A DNA stretch of 7,578 bases from CAZOYN01 sp964584135. GTDB taxonomy: Bacteria > Patescibacteriota > Saccharimonadia > Saccharimonadales > UBA4665. The notes under the pieces were generated by a model. That model searched no databases and had not been told where the DNA came from. It was given only the letters and a program-made list of their open reading frames with translations. A program made the translations under genes and the position numbers. Below are positions 1 to 4,847 of the stretch, piece after piece; the stretch's first letter is position 1, and each line of letters begins with the position of its first letter. The stretch spans positions 1 through 7,578 of the forward strand of contig CAZOYN010000040.1 of the NCBI GenBank assembly GCA_964584135.1, in the 5' to 3' direction.

Positions 1-55
1 TGCACCCGTGTACGCGGTTTTGCAGACCGCTGCGTAGCTACTCCGCCAAGGCGCC
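1..55 (-). tRNA. tRNA-Cys (anticodon GCA), 3' part cut off by window edge
   Basis: Reading the minus strand from 55, a 7-nt acceptor half (GGCGCCT) is followed by TG, a 3-bp D stem (GCG/CGC), A26, and a 5-bp anticodon stem GCGGT/ACCGC enclosing the loop CTGCAAA. The anticodon GCA lies at 23..21, which specifies cysteine. The variable region and the 5' half of the T arm (CGGGT) follow, and the window then ends. The 3' acceptor strand and any encoded CCA are outside. The arm lengths and the match to the usual bacterial tRNA-Cys pattern make the identity secure. The 5' end at 55 assumes a standard 7-bp acceptor stem beginning GGCGCC. Confidence 0.93.
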
Positions 56-68
56 CTGTTTAACAGGG
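54..68. repeat. Short palindrome at the tRNA-Cys leader
   Basis: CCCTGTT and AACAGGG are perfect 7-nt inverted copies separated by one base. The palindrome covers the predicted transcription start and the first two bases of the tRNA. With a one-base loop it cannot form a normal RNA hairpin as drawn, so a protein-binding site or chance are the alternatives. Confidence 0.4.
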
Positions 69-70
69 TT

Positions 71-100
71 ATTATAGCGGGGTTACCGGCGATCTACCAA
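71..100 (-). promoter_or_regulatory. Promoter of the tRNA-Cys gene
   Basis: On the minus strand a perfect -10 box TATAAT (76..71) is preceded, 18 nt upstream, by TTGGTA (100..95), which matches 4 of 6 bases of the -35 consensus. Transcription would begin near 64, about nine bases before the tRNA 5' end. The element sits in the short gap between the tRNA and the stop codon at 114, so the tRNA appears to have its own promoter rather than relying on readthrough. Confidence 0.6.
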
Positions 101-113
101 GCTTTCGCAAAAC

Positions 114-602
114 TTAGTGGCTGATCATAAACTCATCCATGGCATCAACCAGGGGATGCGTGCTGGCTTCTTTCATAGCTACTTCAGGGTCAGGTACTAT
201 TTCGCTAGTCATACCGTGGTCGGGGACAGTCAGGCTCGCTTCGTCTTCGTGGCTCAAAAAGCTCTCGATTTCAGGCATGTCATAGCCTAACTCCAACAAG
301 CCAATCATTGCTACCGATCGGAATACGCTGGTATGGTCGGCACCAAGCAAGTCGCCAATTGGCTTTTTGCCATCTTCTGTTTTTTTCTTTAAGATCCCCA
401 GCGCCAGGTAGCGGGAGGTTTCAAAATCCCGATCGCGTCGCTCGGCAGCATCGCGTGCCTGTAGTTCAGCTATGTTGGGTGGCGGCACGACAACATGGGT
501 GGCGGCCCGGGCAGCACCAACTGTTAAACTGCCTGCCGTCTTGGCTACCGCGCCTACAGTTCTTGCGATACTAAAATCGCTGGTTTCGTTTTGCTCGGTC
601 AA
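114..602 (-). CDS. DnaA domain IV-like helix-turn-helix protein, no ATPase domain
   Basis: A 162-residue protein of unassigned function. Residues 63-100 resemble the C-terminal DNA-binding domain of the replication initiator DnaA: a helix with YLALGILKKKT (65-75), then IGDLLGADHTSVFRSV (82-97). In DnaA the equivalent loop reads GRDHTTV and its Asp-His-Thr contact the DnaA box; here DHTSV is at 89-93, but the Arg before Asp is Ala. No AAA+ Walker motifs are present. The N-terminal 45 residues are Ala/Val rich and not clearly a membrane segment; the last 40 are acidic. The start is TTG at 602, supported by a full Shine-Dalgarno AAGGAGG (614..608) five bases upstream; the next Met is residue 99, inside the domain. 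A role in DNA binding is inferred. It may be a transcription regulator or a competitor or helper of DnaA at its boxes. Confidence 0.8.
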   Translation of the reverse strand: MTEQNETSDFSIARTVGAVAKTAGSLTVGAARAATHVVVPPPNIAELQARDAAERRDRDFETSRYLALGILKKKTEDGKKPIGDLLGADHTSVFRSVAMIGLLELGYDMPEIESFLSHEDEASLTVPDHGMTSEIVPDPEVAMKEASTHPLVDAMDEFMISH

Positions 603-607
603 TAGCG

Positions 608-614
608 CCTCCTT
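608..614 (-). promoter_or_regulatory. Strong Shine-Dalgarno fixing a TTG start
   Basis: The minus strand reads AAGGAGG, then CGCTA, then TTG. This is the best ribosome-binding site in the window and lies 5 nt before the start. It decides the non-ATG start of the DnaA domain IV-like gene. Confidence 0.8.
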
Positions 615-624
615 GAATTAAGCT

Positions 625-819
625 TTAAATATACGGTTTTGTTCTACTGCTGTAAGTAAAAATTTTGCTTGCCCTCAGCGTGTAGTGTTCGTTAGCATTA
701 AAACGAGCCGGCTTTATATCACCGGCACGCTTATTCGAGACCACAATTACGCCGCTAGGCGAAGCTATTGATTCTAACAGATTATAGGCGGCCGGTACAG
801 TCCCTTCACCAAATAATTT
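625..819 (-). pseudogene. 3' remnant of a dihydrofolate reductase/RibD-C family gene
   Basis: Minus-strand translation from 819 gives KLFGEGTVPAAYNLLES followed by a PSGVI...KRAG segment. Over 34 aligned residues (816..715), 22 are identical to residues 157-190 of the intact reductase gene at 5782-6375. Both copies share LFGEGT, PSGVI and KRAG in the same order and spacing. The reading frame runs on for about 30 codons beyond the similarity to a TAA at 625-627. Upstream there is no start codon: an in-frame TAG lies at 834..832, and the catalytic N-terminal three quarters are missing. Homology stops within about 15 bp of the start of the rightward peptidase gene, so a deletion or insertion junction probably lies at about 820-834. 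The piece is unlikely to be functional. Its copy number in the genome cannot be seen here. Confidence 0.85.
628..656 (-). promoter_or_regulatory. Probable promoter of the DnaA domain IV-like gene
   Basis: TATATT (633..628, 5 of 6 consensus bases) follows CTTACA (656..651, 4 of 6) with a 17-nt spacer. The predicted start near 621 gives a leader of about 19 nt that contains the AAGGAGG site. The promoter lies within the tail of the reductase remnant. Confidence 0.45.
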
Positions 820-827
820 GCTAAGAT
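819..827 (+). promoter_or_regulatory. Extended -10 promoter at the peptidase start, leaderless
   Basis: TGC followed by TAAGAT (822-827) fits an extended -10 element (TGn plus 4 of 6 bases). Only six bases separate it from the ATG at 834, so transcription should begin at or next to the start codon. I see no credible -35 box and no Shine-Dalgarno. Confidence 0.4.
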
Positions 828-833
828 ATATCT

Positions 834-1310
834 ATGGACGATGCGAGCGCAAACGACGACAAGCCAAAACGACTATATTTTAAGTCGTACCTAAAATTCG
901 TCCATAATTCGGTGGGCACAAACAGTTTCCGTAACTTTTATGTAGAAACCCCTGAACAAGGCGTCTTTGACGCCCTCGATGATGGCTATAACTCATGCGC
1001 CTTTTACGTCAGCGCCGTGTTAGTCATCTTCAAAAAGCTGGCCGGTTTCCACGGTACGGTGGCCAGCACGGTCAAAGATCTGCAAGACTCGGGCTGGCAA
1101 TTAGTAGATGAGCCCCAAGCCGGCGACGTGCTAGTCTGGGAAGCCCGGCAGTTCGATGATGGCTTAAAACAACATATTGGATTTTCAGTCGGTAGTGGCA
1201 CGGCAGTGAGCACTTCAATGACTACAAAGACCCCTATAGAACACGACCAGACATTTGATAATACCCGAAAAATAGTCCAGGTTTTCAGGCTACCGCACTG
1301 GGACTATTAG
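834..1310 (+). CDS. NlpC/P60- or CHAP-like cysteine peptidase, no signal peptide
   Basis: A 158-residue protein with the layout of a papain-like NlpC/P60 or CHAP fold. There is a Cys at the start of a hydrophobic helix (NSCAFYVSAVLVIF, Cys55). The strand pair that precedes the catalytic His follows (AGDVLVWE at 97-103, then HIGFSVGSGTAVST with His114). His137 could be the third polar residue, but this is uncertain. Proteins of this fold usually cut peptidoglycan peptides or act as amidases. No signal peptide, lipobox or membrane helix is visible, and the N-terminus is charged (MDDASANDDK), so the protein would be cytosolic, released another way, or act on a non-wall substrate. Its stop overlaps the stop of the converging lipoprotein gene by 4 bp. 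It starts at the broken end of the reductase remnant. The fold call is from motif pattern only. Confidence 0.78.
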   Translation: MDDASANDDKPKRLYFKSYLKFVHNSVGTNSFRNFYVETPEQGVFDALDDGYNSCAFYVSAVLVIFKKLAGFHGTVASTVKDLQDSGWQLVDEPQAGDVLVWEARQFDDGLKQHIGFSVGSGTAVSTSMTTKTPIEHDQTFDNTRKIVQVFRLPHWDY

Positions 1311-1918
1311 CCAAGATTTATGTCACAGACATTGGGGCTGGCGGGCATATTGCCCGCCTGGTGTTGTGCTGCTGTATCTAGTAAATTATTCAGTTTAGTA
1401 ACCTCGTCAGTCAGCATGGCTTCGGCGTCAATGGCTTGCTTGTCAAAAGTTTTGCCGTTGAGTTGGATAGATTTCTCACCCAGTACAGCTAATTTCCGGC
1501 CGCCACTGGAAAAAGCATTGGTGTTGCAATACATATTCCAAGTACCATCTGTTTTGGCGTCAAGCGATAGGTCAAAATTGGGTTCATTTGACCCAGTTTG
1601 CTGAACTTCTACCATTTGCGCCTGGCCAGTGTTATGCTTCGGCGTTGCGGTCTGTAGCGTAAAGCTGATTGTACCACCAGCAGTAGTGGTCTCGGTAAAT
1701 GTAATAGTGTAGGGTGGCTTACCTTCGTAACGTGTAGGCGACTTAGCCGCAAGTTCAATCATACGCCCAGCAACTTGCTGCAGGCCGCGGGCATTTTGGG
1801 CAGCCTCAGCCGATAGCTTATGCTCGGCTTTATTACTGCCGCCACAGGCAGTAACGCCGGCCGCTAAAGCAACTACCGCACTCACGCCTGTGACTAACTC
1901 TTTAGTCCTCTTGCTCAT
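1307..1918 (-). CDS. Membrane-anchored lipoprotein of unknown function
   Basis: A 203-residue lipoprotein. The N-terminus has a basic region (MSKRTKE), a hydrophobic stretch (LVTGVSAVVALAAG) and a lipobox VTAC, with Cys25 as the expected lipidated residue followed by GGSNK. It would therefore be exported and held on the outer face of the cytoplasmic membrane. The mature part is beta-strand-like with many Thr/Ser/Asn residues (TITFTETTTAGGTISF at 71-86) and two more Cys (131 and 198) that could form a disulfide. No known ligand-binding domain is recognised. A longer reading with TTG at 1927 would put the start inside the -10 box, so ATG at 1918 is preferred. The gene has a strong promoter just upstream and no Shine-Dalgarno. 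Its 3' end overlaps the converging peptidase gene by 4 bp. Confidence 0.85.
   Translation of the reverse strand: MSKRTKELVTGVSAVVALAAGVTACGGSNKAEHKLSAEAAQNARGLQQVAGRMIELAAKSPTRYEGKPPYTITFTETTTAGGTISFTLQTATPKHNTGQAQMVEVQQTGSNEPNFDLSLDAKTDGTWNMYCNTNAFSSGGRKLAVLGEKSIQLNGKTFDKQAIDAEAMLTDEVTKLNNLLDTAAQHQAGNMPASPNVCDINLG
1340..1358. repeat. GC-rich perfect hairpin inside the lipoprotein 3' end
   Basis: GGCGGGC, loop ATATT, GCCCGCC form a 7-bp perfect stem. It lies 30 nt after the stop of the rightward peptidase gene and inside the coding sequence of the leftward lipoprotein gene (codons for about residues 187-193). No T-run follows in either direction, so it is not a classical terminator. It could stop or protect the 3' end of the peptidase mRNA. 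Confidence 0.45.
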
Positions 1919-1926
1919 AACGTACA

Positions 1927-1954
1927 ATTATAGTCTAATTACATACTGCGTCAA
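1927..1954 (-). promoter_or_regulatory. Strong lipoprotein promoter giving a leaderless mRNA
   Basis: TTGACG (1954..1949, 5 of 6 consensus bases), a 16-nt spacer and a perfect TATAAT (1932..1927). The ATG at 1918 begins nine bases after the last base of the -10 box, so the transcript should start within about two bases of the initiation codon. This is among the best promoter matches in the window. Confidence 0.75.
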
Positions 1955-2054
1955 GGTGGTACACCCAACAACGCAACTGAATCACCGCTTTTACAATTGA
2001 TGAAATTGTTGGTTAGTATTAGCCGCTGGCCTGGTGGAAAAACCGACAATTTAG

Positions 2055-2060
2055 TACTAT
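2055..2060 (+). promoter_or_regulatory. Candidate -10 box of the small membrane protein, leaderless
   Basis: TACTAT (4 of 6 consensus bases) ends six bases before ATG 2067, with no Shine-Dalgarno between. No clear -35 is seen. The call rests mainly on the spacing, which matches four other genes in the window. Confidence 0.35.
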
Positions 2061-2066
2061 CAAAAC

Positions 2067-2390
2067 ATGCATATTTTCTCACTCGTCTGGCACTGGCTGC
2101 TGAACGTAACCGGCACCAACATTCCTGCCACTGGCAGCAAATGGTATAACTTTTGGTCCGGCTTTGGCAGTGACCTGGGCGAAGTAGTCATTATTGGTTC
2201 GCTGGTCGGTTTATACCGGCAACATAACTGCCGCGTAAAAGGTTGTTGGCGGATCGGCCACCACCCGGTGGACGGCACACCCTACAAAACCTGCCACAAG
2301 CACGCCACGGTTGCAAATCACGCCCAACTGCACAAGGAACACAAGCATAAGTACCCCGAACAGCACGAGCTGCTCAACCAGGGCGAGTAA
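2067..2390 (+). CDS. Small membrane protein with Cys/His cluster, actinophage-like
   Basis: A 107-residue protein. Residues 1-15 and 36-50 are hydrophobic and may be membrane segments (EVVIIGSLVGLY at 39-50). They are followed by a conserved-looking block, HNCRVKGCWRIGHHPVDGTP (53-72) then YKTCHKHA. Cys55, Cys60, Cys76 and nearby His residues could bind zinc. From memory, proteins with this block (HNC-x-VKGCWR-x-G-x-HPV-x-GTPY-x-x-C) occur in actinobacterial genomes and actinophages as uncharacterised small membrane proteins; I cannot check this here. The tail (80-107) is His/Glu/Lys rich and probably cytosolic. No enzymatic function is proposed. The last 17 bp overlap the end of the converging ROK gene. 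ATG 2067 is the first codon after the candidate -10 box and there is no Shine-Dalgarno. Confidence 0.75.
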   Translation: MHIFSLVWHWLLNVTGTNIPATGSKWYNFWSGFGSDLGEVVIIGSLVGLYRQHNCRVKGCWRIGHHPVDGTPYKTCHKHATVANHAQLHKEHKHKYPEQHELLNQGE

Positions 2391-3168
2391 AGGCAAGGCC
2401 TTGCCTAATCAGGCCAAAGCCTCCCATTAAGCCACTGTCGTTACCAAATTGGGTTACTTTTATGGTCGTCCCATGAATGGTGCCAATGCCTTGCAGCAGC
2501 TCGGCATTTTTAACAGCCAAACCGCCTACGAAAACTATGGCTTGGGGTTGGAAGGTATCAATATAGCGTAATAAATGCTGGTGGAAATCATCATTTATTA
2601 CTCGCCACCTAGCTTCATCAAAACTTTCCGGAGGAGCGTTAAACCGTTTGGTTAGCGAAGCGCCGCTGCAGGCCGCTTCCCAGTCTGCAAAATGAGCTTT
2701 CCAGAGCAGTTTTCTGGCATCTAATGTATCGCTATTTTCTAAACGGCTTATGGAAGCCCCGCCAATTCCCGTACCCCAAACGATACAATGAAAATCACCA
2801 GCAACCTGGTTGCCGTAATAGGCCTCGCCTAAGCCAGCCGCAACAGCGTCATTGTCATAAAAGACCGGGCAGGCAAAGCTCTCAGAAATTGGAACTACCA
2901 GGGGCTTATTGTTCCATTGGGGGATATTTTTAGCCGAAGTGATCTGGGTTTTTTCTTCATTAGGAGTACCGGGCGTAGAAAGGCCGATTGCGTCTAGTTT
3001 CTGCCCATTAGAAACTTGTTTAACGGCGTCAATCATAGCCCGTAGGTCATTCTCATATATTTGGGTGTTTTTATACCTCACCGGCTGGCTTATGAAGGCA
3101 GGCTCTTCGATACTTGCTGAACCGACGATACGTGTGTTGGTGCCGCCTAAATCAATCGAGATATACAT
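2374..3168 (-). CDS. ROK-family sugar kinase-like protein, zinc motif missing
   Basis: A 264-residue protein of the ROK branch of the actin-like ATPase superfamily (sugar kinases and repressors). The phosphate-1 loop is DLGGTNTR (6-13). The catalytic-Asp region reads FYDNDAVAAGLGEAYYG (103-119, Asp107). The phosphate-2 loop is GTGIGGA (132-138), and the adenosine region reads VFVGGLA (212-218). Most ROK kinases coordinate zinc through CxCGxxGCxE; here the region reads DWEAACSGASL (162-172) with a single Cys, so that site is lost. There is no N-terminal DNA-binding domain, so it is not a NagC/Mlc-type repressor. It probably phosphorylates a hexose or amino sugar in the cytosol, but the substrate cannot be read from sequence. 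The length is somewhat below the usual 290-320. A -10 box TATACT lies seven bases before the ATG, and no Shine-Dalgarno is present. Confidence 0.88.
   Translation of the reverse strand: MYISIDLGGTNTRIVGSASIEEPAFISQPVRYKNTQIYENDLRAMIDAVKQVSNGQKLDAIGLSTPGTPNEEKTQITSAKNIPQWNNKPLVVPISESFACPVFYDNDAVAAGLGEAYYGNQVAGDFHCIVWGTGIGGASISRLENSDTLDARKLLWKAHFADWEAACSGASLTKRFNAPPESFDEARWRVINDDFHQHLLRYIDTFQPQAIVFVGGLAVKNAELLQGIGTIHGTTIKVTQFGNDSGLMGGFGLIRQGLAFTRPG
2391..2406. repeat. 16-bp perfect palindrome at a convergent gene junction
   Basis: AGGCAAGGCCTTGCCT is perfectly self-complementary and starts right after the stop codon of the rightward membrane protein gene, while lying inside the last codons of the ROK gene. 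No T-run follows. It may be a protein site, a weak 3' hairpin, or chance. Confidence 0.4.
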
Positions 3169-3175
3169 TGGCTAC

Positions 3176-3181
3176 AGTATA
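3176..3181 (-). promoter_or_regulatory. -10 box of the ROK gene, leaderless
   Basis: TATACT (3181..3176, 5 of 6 consensus bases) is separated from ATG 3168 by seven bases (GTAGCCA). The mRNA should begin at the start codon. The -35 region falls in the last codons of vapC and shows only weak matches. Confidence 0.5.
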
Positions 3182-3186
3182 CTCGA

Positions 3187-3567
3187 TTACATTGTGACAT
3201 GATTACCACCATGCTTTATCAGTTCTTTATCAAAAGTAACAAGAGAATTTCCATATACTTTGGCTTCGGTTGCAGCATAGCAGTCTACGATGGATAGGCT
3301 TGGCTTTGCACCGTATAAGTCAATAGTTTGGTCAAGAAAATAATCGTTATATATCAGATTCGGTAAGCTCAAAAACGTTTTGACGAGCGTTACAATATCT
3401 GGGCGTTCCATACTAATAACCCTTTCCAGCACGAAGATTATCTCTACGGCCACAACATCAGTTACGTATGCTGCCGAGCCGGTGATAATTTTCTTAGCTT
3501 TAAGGCTCTGCTCCGGAATATCGTTGAGCAGGTAGCGCAGTACTACGTTTGTATCGAGACTATTCAC
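3187..3567 (-). CDS. vapC: VapC-like PIN-domain toxin (ribonuclease)
   Basis: A 126-residue PIN-domain protein. The acidic residues expected to bind metal are present: Asp5 in LDTNVVLRYLL, Glu42 in VAVEIIFVLER, Asp95 in SIVDCYAA, and Asp113 in VTFDKEL. The length is typical of VapC toxins, which cleave RNA (often tRNA or rRNA) and are held inactive by the paired antitoxin. The start is GTG at 3567, overlapping the antitoxin stop as GTGA (3567..3564), which points to translation by termination and re-initiation. No separate ribosome-binding site is visible. The gene lies downstream of its antitoxin and shares its promoter. All four acidic positions are intact, so the toxin is expected to be active. 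The exact RNA target is unknown. Confidence 0.92.
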   Translation of the reverse strand: MNSLDTNVVLRYLLNDIPEQSLKAKKIITGSAAYVTDVVAVEIIFVLERVISMERPDIVTLVKTFLSLPNLIYNDYFLDQTIDLYGAKPSLSIVDCYAATEAKVYGNSLVTFDKELIKHGGNHVTM

Positions 3568-3830
3568 AGGTTATCAGCAACCCAGGCTTTTGCTGCCGCT
3601 TCCTTTAAGGCTTGGCCGGTTAAACCTTTTTTGTGGCTTGGTATTTTTTTAGTGATCTCATCTCGTAACTTCTCAAAATCCGCGACACTAGTACCACCTC
3701 CAATAACAACCTGGCGGTTCTTATCAAGCGTAAGGCTAACTTTTTGCCCCGGCTTAAAACCCAATGCTTTGCGTAGCGGCGCGGCAATGGTTATAGTACC
3801 CTTACTCGTGATTGTTGTCGTGTATTTCAT
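3564..3830 (-). CDS. vapB: AbrB/SpoVT-fold antitoxin of the VapBC pair
   Basis: An 88-residue protein. Residues 3-45 match a SpoVT-AbrB swapped-hairpin DNA-binding domain: TTTITSKGTITI, then PLRKALGFKPGQKVSLTL and a closing strand QVVIGG. The C-terminal part (50-88) is helical with Lys/Glu and ends AKAWVADNL, the usual position of the toxin-wrapping segment. It should neutralise the PIN toxin encoded by the overlapping downstream gene and repress the shared promoter. The ATG at 3830 sits seven bases after a -10 box, so the antitoxin is probably translated from a leaderless mRNA. A 20-bp inverted repeat over the promoter is a likely operator. The assignment to the VapB class follows from the partner; the fold is also shared with MazE. 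Confidence 0.9.
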   Translation of the reverse strand: MKYTTTITSKGTITIAAPLRKALGFKPGQKVSLTLDKNRQVVIGGGTSVADFEKLRDEITKKIPSHKKGLTGQALKEAAAKAWVADNL

Positions 3831-3833
3831 GTC

Positions 3834-3853
3834 TTACATTTTACAGTATGTAA
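3834..3853. promoter_or_regulatory. Candidate VapB operator palindrome
   Basis: TTACAT (3834-3839) and ATGTAA (3848-3853) are perfect inverted 6-mers with eight bases between. The repeat overlaps the -10 box of vapBC, where binding of the antitoxin or antitoxin-toxin complex would block RNA polymerase. Autoregulation is the rule in this family; the site itself is inferred. Confidence 0.6.
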
Positions 3854-3866
3854 TACGTTTTTTCAA
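3838..3866 (-). promoter_or_regulatory. vapBC promoter
   Basis: TTGAAA (3866..3861, 5 of 6 consensus bases), a 17-nt spacer and TAAAAT (3843..3838, 5 of 6). ATG 3830 follows after seven bases, so transcription and translation start together or within a base or two. Confidence 0.72.
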
Positions 3867-3944
3867 TTTCTTTCATCCTCTTGGGCAATCTAAGAAAAGA
3901 TAGGCCTAGCTAGGTACGTTTTTGTTTCACTCTAGTTTAAATAC

Positions 3945-4751
3945 TTATTGCGGCGGCTGACTATTATCTGGCGAGGCGTTTGGATCCTGGGTTTCGGGTA
4001 TCGATGTAACTTGCGTTGGCGTTGCCAAGCCTCCAGCCCCAAAGCCGAACAAAGACGTTTTAAAACGTTGTTCTATCTCTTTAACGGCTGTTGTTAAGTC
4101 GGTGCCTTGAGGCAGCGTCTTTGCCAAAGACCTACCGCTTTTCAATAGCTTCCAGCCAAAGATAATGCTTAATAATCGGATTGCAAAGATGAACAGGCTA
4201 GAAATTATGGTAAAGATGCCAGCGAAAAAGAAGACCTTTAAAAATATGCCAATAAGCTTAACATCATTACTCCACTGGCTGGGATTATTGGGATTATAGT
4301 TAATCTGTGCCGTTTCGCCACTAGTAAAGCCGCACAAACTACTTGAGCTAAATGACGACTGCCGGGTGTACTCTTTCCCATTAACTGTATATTTTGCAAT
4401 GGCCGAACAGGTTGTGCTGGTCTGCTGTGACCCGTTTGAAGTTGTCGTTGACTGGTGCTGGCTGATTGATACGATGGTCGCGTTGGTCTTGGCTGTCATT
4501 TTGGTGACGCCCGTCAAGTTACCAAAAAGCATGGGGACAAACAAGAAAACCACACCGACAACCATGCCAGCAATCGAGCCAAAAATGCCTGGCCGTTTTT
4601 TGCCGCCCAATGGGTTGTCAATACCAATAAAGCCGTCCAGGATCAATAAGCCACCGATGGCCTGCTGGGCTGCAGCATAGGCCGCTGGGCTTTCGCTCTT
4701 ATACTGGTTAAGAAAGCCTTTTGCGTGATTTACTAAGTTTCCGATTTTCAT
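3945..4751 (-). CDS. DUF3592-like membrane protein with exposed central domain
   Basis: A 268-residue membrane protein. The N-terminus (1-55) is soluble and Ala-rich. A membrane helix spans about 57-77 (GSIAGMVVGVVFLFVPMLFG). The central part (88-160) resembles DUF3592: strand ATIVSI, then CSAIAKYTVNGKEYT, then GETAQINYNPNNPSQW. Cys115 and Cys140 in this Ser/Thr-rich segment could form a disulfide if it faces outside. A second hydrophobic block (165-200) probably forms one or two helices, followed by a basic stretch and a Pro/Asn/Gln-rich tail. The function of DUF3592 proteins is unknown. ATG 4751 is preceded by the Shine-Dalgarno AAGGA (4763..4759) at 7 nt. The gene appears to be transcribed alone; no clear terminator follows it. 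Confidence 0.82.
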   Translation of the reverse strand: MKIGNLVNHAKGFLNQYKSESPAAYAAAQQAIGGLLILDGFIGIDNPLGGKKRPGIFGSIAGMVVGVVFLFVPMLFGNLTGVTKMTAKTNATIVSISQHQSTTTSNGSQQTSTTCSAIAKYTVNGKEYTRQSSFSSSSLCGFTSGETAQINYNPNNPSQWSNDVKLIGIFLKVFFFAGIFTIISSLFIFAIRLLSIIFGWKLLKSGRSLAKTLPQGTDLTTAVKEIEQRFKTSLFGFGAGGLATPTQVTSIPETQDPNASPDNSQPPQ

Positions 4752-4771
4752 GTTTGTATCCTTGATAACTT

Positions 4772-4800
4772 TCTATAGGACTAACTTCCATTACTGTCCA
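4772..4800 (-). promoter_or_regulatory. Promoter of the DUF3592-like gene
   Basis: TGGACA (4800..4795, 5 of 6 consensus bases), a 17-nt spacer and TATAGA (4777..4772, 4 of 6). It gives a leader of roughly 14-15 nt that holds the AAGGA ribosome-binding site. Unlike several neighbours, this gene has a conventional leader. A weak inverted repeat, ATCTTA (4805-4810) and TAAGAT (4830-4835), lies just upstream and might be an operator. Confidence 0.5.
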
Positions 4801-4847
4801 GTGGATCTTACGAACTTAGCATAACCGTATAAGATGTCGGATGCAAG

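Noticed and set aside
1919..1927. Lipoprotein start at TTG 1927
   Set aside because: The codon lies within or next to the TATAAT box and upstream of the expected transcription start; ATG 1918 gives a normal lipoprotein signal peptide.
2374..3830. Recoded TGA (genetic code 25)
   Set aside because: The ROK and vapB frames end properly at TGA, with domains complete at that point, and no gene needs TGA read as Gly.
3901..3930. Possible terminator around CCTAGCTAGG after the DUF3592-like gene
   Set aside because: The palindrome has no room for a loop, and the nearby T-run does not follow a stable stem on the minus strand.
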